24,058 bases of DNA, taken from CAYNTH01 sp964427055. Its GTDB lineage: Archaea; Aenigmatarchaeota; Aenigmatarchaeia; CG10238-14; SCSR01. A program made the translations under genes and the position numbers. The notes beneath the pieces were generated by a model. That model was not told where the DNA came from and did not search any database. It was given only the letters and a program-made list of their open reading frames with translations. The stretch lies in assembly GCA_964427055.1 (NCBI GenBank), contig CAYRSQ010000008.1, forward strand, positions 1-24,058. Reading direction: 5' to 3'. How positions within the stretch are numbered: the stretch's first letter is position 1; each line of letters opens with the position of its first letter. Below are positions 21,476 to 24,058 of this stretch, piece after piece.

Positions 21476-21745
21476 ATGGTCGCAATCTCAGTAATCCAAT
21501 TCAGCGCGGTAGCTGTAGTGCTGGGATTCGCGTTCCAAAGCATACTGCCAGGAAATATCAGAATGTTGATTTATCCGCTTTCGTTCATGCTGGGACTGAT
21601 TACCGGCATGTTCTCGTTCTATTACCTACTGGCTTTCAATCTGGGGATGATATCGAAAGCTGCAGTTGGGCGTTACTGGCATTGTGTCTTTTTGGAAGTT
21701 ATGCTGCTAAGCCTCGGACTAATGATAGGTATTTTTGTGATGTAA
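21476..21745 (+). CDS. Small three-helix membrane protein (89 aa)
   Basis: Hydrophobic segments cover about residues 4-24, 30-55 and 68-88, leaving only short polar turns (LPGNIR; ISKAAVGRYWH). No signal peptide or soluble domain is visible. It starts at ATG 21476 without a ribosome-binding site, 25 bp after a TATA-like element. The next membrane gene starts 14 bp after its stop, so the two are cotranscribed and may form a complex. The product is not recognised. Confidence 0.65.
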   Translation: MVAISVIQFSAVAVVLGFAFQSILPGNIRMLIYPLSFMLGLITGMFSFYYLLAFNLGMISKAAVGRYWHCVFLEVMLLSLGLMIGIFVM

Positions 21746-21759
21746 GCGAAGTGATTTCA

Positions 21760-22077
21760 ATGAAGAAAAAATTTGAATGGGCCAAATTCCTTTTTCCGAC
21801 AGCTCCAAGACTTGTTATCACGCTGGCGCTTCCGGTCCTGGTTGTATTGGTTGTAACAGGAAGCCTGGACACATTGATGGACTTCTACGGATACCTGTTA
21901 TGGCCAGTCGCGAAAGTGTATTCAAACGGACAGTTATACACGACACTCAACTATTATGCCTTGTTGTGGATACCTCTGTACGTGTTCTCATGTCTGATAT
22001 ATGCGAGTTGCAGGGGATTTAACCGCGGACGCAAATCGAACGCAAAACGGACGCAAGCGACCTCAAAGTCGTATTGA
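21760..22077 (+). CDS. Small membrane protein with basic tail (105 aa)
   Basis: Two clear membrane helices lie at about residues 17-35 (RLVITLALPVLVVLVV) and 66-84 (ALLWIPLYVFSCLIYASC). Between them is an aromatic-rich loop (MDFYGYLLWPVAKVYSNG). The final 20 residues are basic and polar, encoded by imperfect GGACGCAA/GAACGCAA repeats. ATG 21760 has AAGTGAT 6 nt upstream; an earlier in-frame ATG overlaps the preceding gene and is rejected. It is second in a two-gene unit with the three-helix membrane protein. No family is recognised. Confidence 0.7.
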   Translation: MKKKFEWAKFLFPTAPRLVITLALPVLVVLVVTGSLDTLMDFYGYLLWPVAKVYSNGQLYTTLNYYALLWIPLYVFSCLIYASCRGFNRGRKSNAKRTQATSKSY

Positions 22078-22080
22078 AAT
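22071..22080 (+). promoter_or_regulatory. Island promoter motif, copy 1 (degenerate)
   Basis: GTATTGAAAT ends 24 bp before ATG 22105. It shares ATTGAAAT with the three exact CAGATTGAAAT copies downstream, and TTTTATT directly precedes the ATG as in copy 3. Confidence 0.55.
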
Positions 22081-22104
22081 AGCTTAATTTTTAACAATTT
22101 TATT

Positions 22105-22329
22105 ATGGCAGAAAGCATACTCATGGGGAGGATCGAAGTCATATTACGCAAATCTCCAGAGCACAGTCTCCCATACAAATCCATAGAAAAAGACATCACT
22201 GCATTCGTACCTGGTACAGATGTGGATGTGTATGGACTCCTTTGTAAGATGGAAGTCGACGGAATCGTCGTTAAAATTGAAGATTCCTGCAGCAGAGTGT
22301 ACAAATGGAGCGGAAATTCCGTCTTCTAG
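22105..22329 (+). CDS. Small winged-helix-like protein (74 aa), paralogue of 23376-23597
   Basis: The 74 residues look like a minimal winged helix: an N-terminal helix (MGRIEVILRKS), a second (LPYKSIEKDITAFV), a third (DVYGLLCKMEVDGIVVKIE) and a short wing ending RVYKW. It aligns with the 73-residue protein at 23376-23597 at LPY-x-x-I, the D-x-x-L spacing, KM-x-x-D, I-x-K and VY. There is no ribosome-binding site; the start is leaderless, 24 bp after a degenerate copy of the island promoter motif. I infer DNA binding; the targets are unknown, though the shared promoter motif is an obvious candidate. Confidence 0.7.
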   Translation: MAESILMGRIEVILRKSPEHSLPYKSIEKDITAFVPGTDVDVYGLLCKMEVDGIVVKIEDSCSRVYKWSGNSVF

Positions 22330-22365
22330 TAAATATTCGCTTTTGATAGAAATGCCGATTAGCAT

Positions 22366-22376
22366 CAGATTGAAAT
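22366..22376 (+). promoter_or_regulatory. Island promoter motif, copy 2 (CAGATTGAAAT)
   Basis: An exact CAGATTGAAAT ends 23 bp before ATG 22400. The stretch GTTCTCTTATT lies between them, ending at the ATG. Confidence 0.7.
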
Positions 22377-22399
22377 CCCTTAACTCACGTTCTCTTATT

Positions 22400-22768
22400 A
22401 TGCATCAGGATGACCATTACGTTAGAGCGCTGGATTTCCTCAAAGGTCGCGGATGCATAGACGATTGGATATACGGATTCTGCCGAGCATTATACACAGA
22501 CGATCATTCTGTAGTCAGGTACTTGGAAGAGAACCCGCTACCTGAGGATGAGATGGAAAGGAAGAACATGACCGTGGTTTCCGGCGCAGCCGATATGTTC
22601 ATCATGGCAACATACCACAAGCCAGATGTCTTCAAGGAGCCCGATGTTGAAATATTCAAGATGCTCTGTTCTGCGGCGCTGTATGAATATGAAAAGAAGG
22701 AAGGCAAAGATGAGCCGGCGGTTACAGTCAAGTTGATAATGCCTGGAGAAGAACAGAATGGAAACTGA
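22400..22768 (+). CDS. Hypothetical protein (122 aa), coupled to the next gene
   Basis: The soluble, acidic 122-residue protein begins MHQDDHYVRALDFLKGRG. Predicted helices dominate, with a conserved-looking central part (MTVVSGAADMFIMATYHK) and a late helix (IFKMLCSAALYEYEKKEG). It has no membrane segment and no motif I recognise. The frame is open upstream to 22220, but that part overlaps the preceding gene; ATG 22400 sits 23 bp after an exact island promoter motif. Its final codons overlap the next ATG by 11 bp, so the two products are made together and may interact. Confidence 0.7.
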   Translation: MHQDDHYVRALDFLKGRGCIDDWIYGFCRALYTDDHSVVRYLEENPLPEDEMERKNMTVVSGAADMFIMATYHKPDVFKEPDVEIFKMLCSAALYEYEKKEGKDEPAVTVKLIMPGEEQNGN

Positions 22769-23339
22769 ATCTGACTTTAAATATGTTACATCCTGTAACC
22801 ATAGTATGTCGGAAGTCTGTTATTTTCAAAAAGTTGAAGGAGAACCAGTGACTACATGGGGGAGGGCACGCCCAGACGATGTTATAATTATGGGTCAACG
22901 AGGAGGTCCTGAAGTCCCTTCGACTACTAAAGACGATTATACCTATTTGTATATCCCATTTTTAGGCGAATCGGGAAAAAAGCTTGAAAAGAAATATCAC
23001 CAAATAGAAGGGGATATTAACGCTAAGATAGAGATTTATGAAATCTCCGGTATCGAGAATATTCCCCTGTTTTTAGCTAAAATACCAGTAGAAGAATCAG
23101 ACGTCAGCATGATTAAGTCGCTGTATTCTGATTATACAAGTTTGTACGATAAATCTCAAGAAGAAGAGAAAGAACTGACAAAATCGAAAAATTCTTCAGA
23201 TGGTCCTTCCTACTTGATACACAGTATGAATGAAGTTAAGTTATCAATGAAATGGAGCGAAATTCTGTATCCTGCTAAAAAGAAACTCATAGACTATGCC
23301 GAGCAGATTCTATCAGAGAATCAACTAAACCTACAGTAA
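22758..23339 (+). CDS. Hypothetical protein (193 aa), second gene of the coupled pair
   Basis: The 193-residue soluble protein has an N-terminal part with two cysteines (CNHSMSEVCYF), a glycine- and proline-rich stretch (MGQRGGPEVPSTT), and a beta-rich middle (YTYLYIPFLG; KIEIYEISGIENIPLFLAKI). A charged helical C-terminal half follows, including EEEKELTKSK and a final amphipathic helix. No known catalytic motif is seen. ATG 22758 lies inside the last codons of the 122-residue gene in another frame, so translation is coupled and no separate promoter is needed. Codon use is more AT-rich than in the ribosomal-protein genes. The function is unknown. Confidence 0.7.
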   Translation: METESDFKYVTSCNHSMSEVCYFQKVEGEPVTTWGRARPDDVIIMGQRGGPEVPSTTKDDYTYLYIPFLGESGKKLEKKYHQIEGDINAKIEIYEISGIENIPLFLAKIPVEESDVSMIKSLYSDYTSLYDKSQEEEKELTKSKNSSDGPSYLIHSMNEVKLSMKWSEILYPAKKKLIDYAEQILSENQLNLQ

Positions 23340-23341
23340 GT

Positions 23342-23352
23342 CAGATTGAAAT
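23342..23352 (+). promoter_or_regulatory. Island promoter motif, copy 3 (CAGATTGAAAT)
   Basis: An exact copy ends 23 bp before ATG 23376 and begins 2 bp after the stop of the 193-residue gene. The intervening GTTCTCTATTTTATT resembles that of copy 2. Confidence 0.7.
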
Positions 23353-23375
23353 CCGTCACTGTTCTCTATTTTATT

Positions 23376-23597
23376 ATGTCAGAAATGAGATTACCAGAAA
23401 ATTCTCAGAAGGTAAGGAAAGACATTATTATAGCATTGTATAACGACGATTTGCCTTACGAAAAAATAAACGATAAAATTTTGTTGCTTACAGGTTCGTC
23501 GTATGGAGACACTGAACTTAGACCAACCTTAAACAAAATGATAGAGGACAAAAAAATTGCAAAAGTAGGCAACGTATACTCCATGATATCATGTTAA
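23376..23597 (+). CDS. Small winged-helix-like protein (73 aa), paralogue of 22105-22329
   Basis: The 73 residues start MSEMRLPENSQKVRKDI and share the pattern of the 74-residue protein: a first helix (IIIALYNDD), LPYEKINDKI, a D-x-x-L-x-x-x-L-x-KM helix, I-x-K and a final VY. Both resemble minimal winged-helix DNA-binding domains. The frame is open 30 bp further up, but the promoter motif ends 23 bp before ATG 23376, which makes that the leaderless start. It is monocistronic between two copies of the island motif. Regulation of the island is plausible but unproven. Confidence 0.7.
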   Translation: MSEMRLPENSQKVRKDIIIALYNDDLPYEKINDKILLLTGSSYGDTELRPTLNKMIEDKKIAKVGNVYSMISC

Positions 23598-23619
23598 TAC
23601 GGAAAGCTACTCGAGACCT

Positions 23620-23630
23620 CAGATTGAAAT
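23620..23630 (+). promoter_or_regulatory. Island promoter motif, copy 4 (CAGATTGAAAT)
   Basis: An exact copy ends 23 bp before ATG 23654, with TTCTATTATC directly before the ATG. Confidence 0.7.
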
Positions 23631-23653
23631 ATGTTGCTGTCAATTCTATTATC

Positions 23654-24058
23654 ATGGCTTTTAACGTTTACAAAAAAATATTCGACGATATTAAAGGCGG
23701 TGCTAACCTTCCTGAATCCAAACTTCTGGTTTCAATAAGGACATATGAATTAGGGAACGATTATTCTCCTATTCCCGATACAGAATTGGTGGATATGGTT
23801 CCAAGTGTAGGGATTACAAGGGAAGAATACTATGTGGCAAGAGAGCTACTTCGTTATACTGGTTTCCTTGATTGCCAGTGGGGAATGAAAGTCAATGGCA
23901 TTCAATCTCTGTTCTATTTCACCAGTTTAGAGGACGACGGAGCGGTTCAAGACCATCTGGACAATGCTATGAAAGAGGCCAACTTAGTCAATCCCGAACT
24001 TCTAAAGCCATTCGGATACGAAGCTACTAAGAAGTCAGAGAAGCTGAAAGAAATCTCA
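23654..24058 (+). CDS. Hypothetical protein, partial (runs off the right edge)
   Basis: A reading frame of 135 codons starts at ATG 23654 and is open to the last base. The product begins MAFNVYKKIFDDIKGG and looks soluble. The segment from about residue 43 (TELVDMVPSVGITREEYYVARELLRYTGFL) reads as a helix-turn-helix-like helical bundle. The next part has aromatic strands (GIQSLFYFTS), and the visible end is lysine- and glutamate-rich. No recognised family. The start is leaderless and set by an exact island promoter motif 23 bp upstream. A DNA-binding role is only a guess from the helical pattern. Confidence 0.7.
   Translation, partial: MAFNVYKKIFDDIKGGANLPESKLLVSIRTYELGNDYSPIPDTELVDMVPSVGITREEYYVARELLRYTGFLDCQWGMKVNGIQSLFYFTSLEDDGAVQDHLDNAMKEANLVNPELLKPFGYEATKKSEKLKEIS

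Noticed and set aside
22031..22060. Tandem GACGCAA-like repeats near the end of the 105-residue membrane protein
   Set aside because: They are short imperfect repeats encoding the basic tail and are explained by the codons used; there is no sign of a separate element.
22220..22399. 60-residue N-terminal extension of the 122-residue island protein
   Set aside because: It overlaps the preceding gene in another frame and would place the exact CAGATTGAAAT box inside the coding sequence.
22366..23630. CRISPR or other interspersed repeat array
   Set aside because: The repeated unit is only 11 bp, the spacing is irregular (hundreds of bases), and each copy is tied to a start codon; no cas genes are seen.

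Overview
The window is a gene-dense archaeal chromosome segment. The evidence is the archaeal gene set (Kae1, Hel308, Nop5, fibrillarin, L7Ae, archaeal GluRS, RNA polymerase subunit D, archaeal ribosomal proteins), TATA-type promoters about 26 bp before leaderless starts, GGTG/GTGAT ribosome-binding sites, and tRNAs carrying bulge-helix-bulge introns. FtsZ, reduced protein sizes, a shortened conserved operon and small DUF5652-like membrane proteins suggest a DPANN archaeon, perhaps near Micrarchaeota. That placement is inference and not proven here.

Layout. 4-3334: kae1 (-) and hel308 (+) diverge from one AT-rich promoter; hel308 converges on tRNA-Pro(CGG). 3339-4842: a TrmI-like methyltransferase and HtpX (-). 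4914-6650: nop5-fibrillarin operon (+), then a long hairpin. 6737-9155: a zinc-ribbon microprotein with a 31-codon ORF behind it, a DHH phosphoesterase translationally coupled to an HD hydrolase, and L12 (-). 9160-12277: L10, L1, L11, Spt5 and SecE (-), interrupted by one divergent small membrane-protein gene. 12287-14317: FtsZ, an FKBP isomerase and a Cys-rich microprotein. 14329-14458: tRNA-Leu(UAA) with a 44-nt intron. 14524-16787: RpoD, S11, S4, S13. 16878-16965: tRNA-Ala(GGC) whose extra bases are best read as a 16-nt intron at the unusual position 45/46. 17019-17768: L24e, S28e, L7Ae. 17822-20414: GluRS and a MEMO-family protein.

From about 20.5 kb the character changes to short genes without obvious homologues, nearly all on the + strand: small winged-helix proteins, small membrane proteins and hypothetical proteins. 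From 22.07 kb to the right edge, four successive transcription units are each preceded by the same sequence, CAGATTGAAAT (exact in three, degenerate in one). It lies 23-24 bp before the start codon, where the TATA box of a leaderless gene would sit. Two of the units encode related 73-74 residue winged-helix-like proteins. This small family of units sharing a promoter is the strongest candidate for an undescribed system; the window ends inside its last gene.

The housekeeping part forms a translation and RNA-modification neighbourhood. L7Ae, Nop5 and fibrillarin together make the protein part of box C/D RNPs. L1, L10, L11 and L12 form the ribosomal stalk region and its neighbour. SecE, HtpX and FtsZ serve membrane and division functions.
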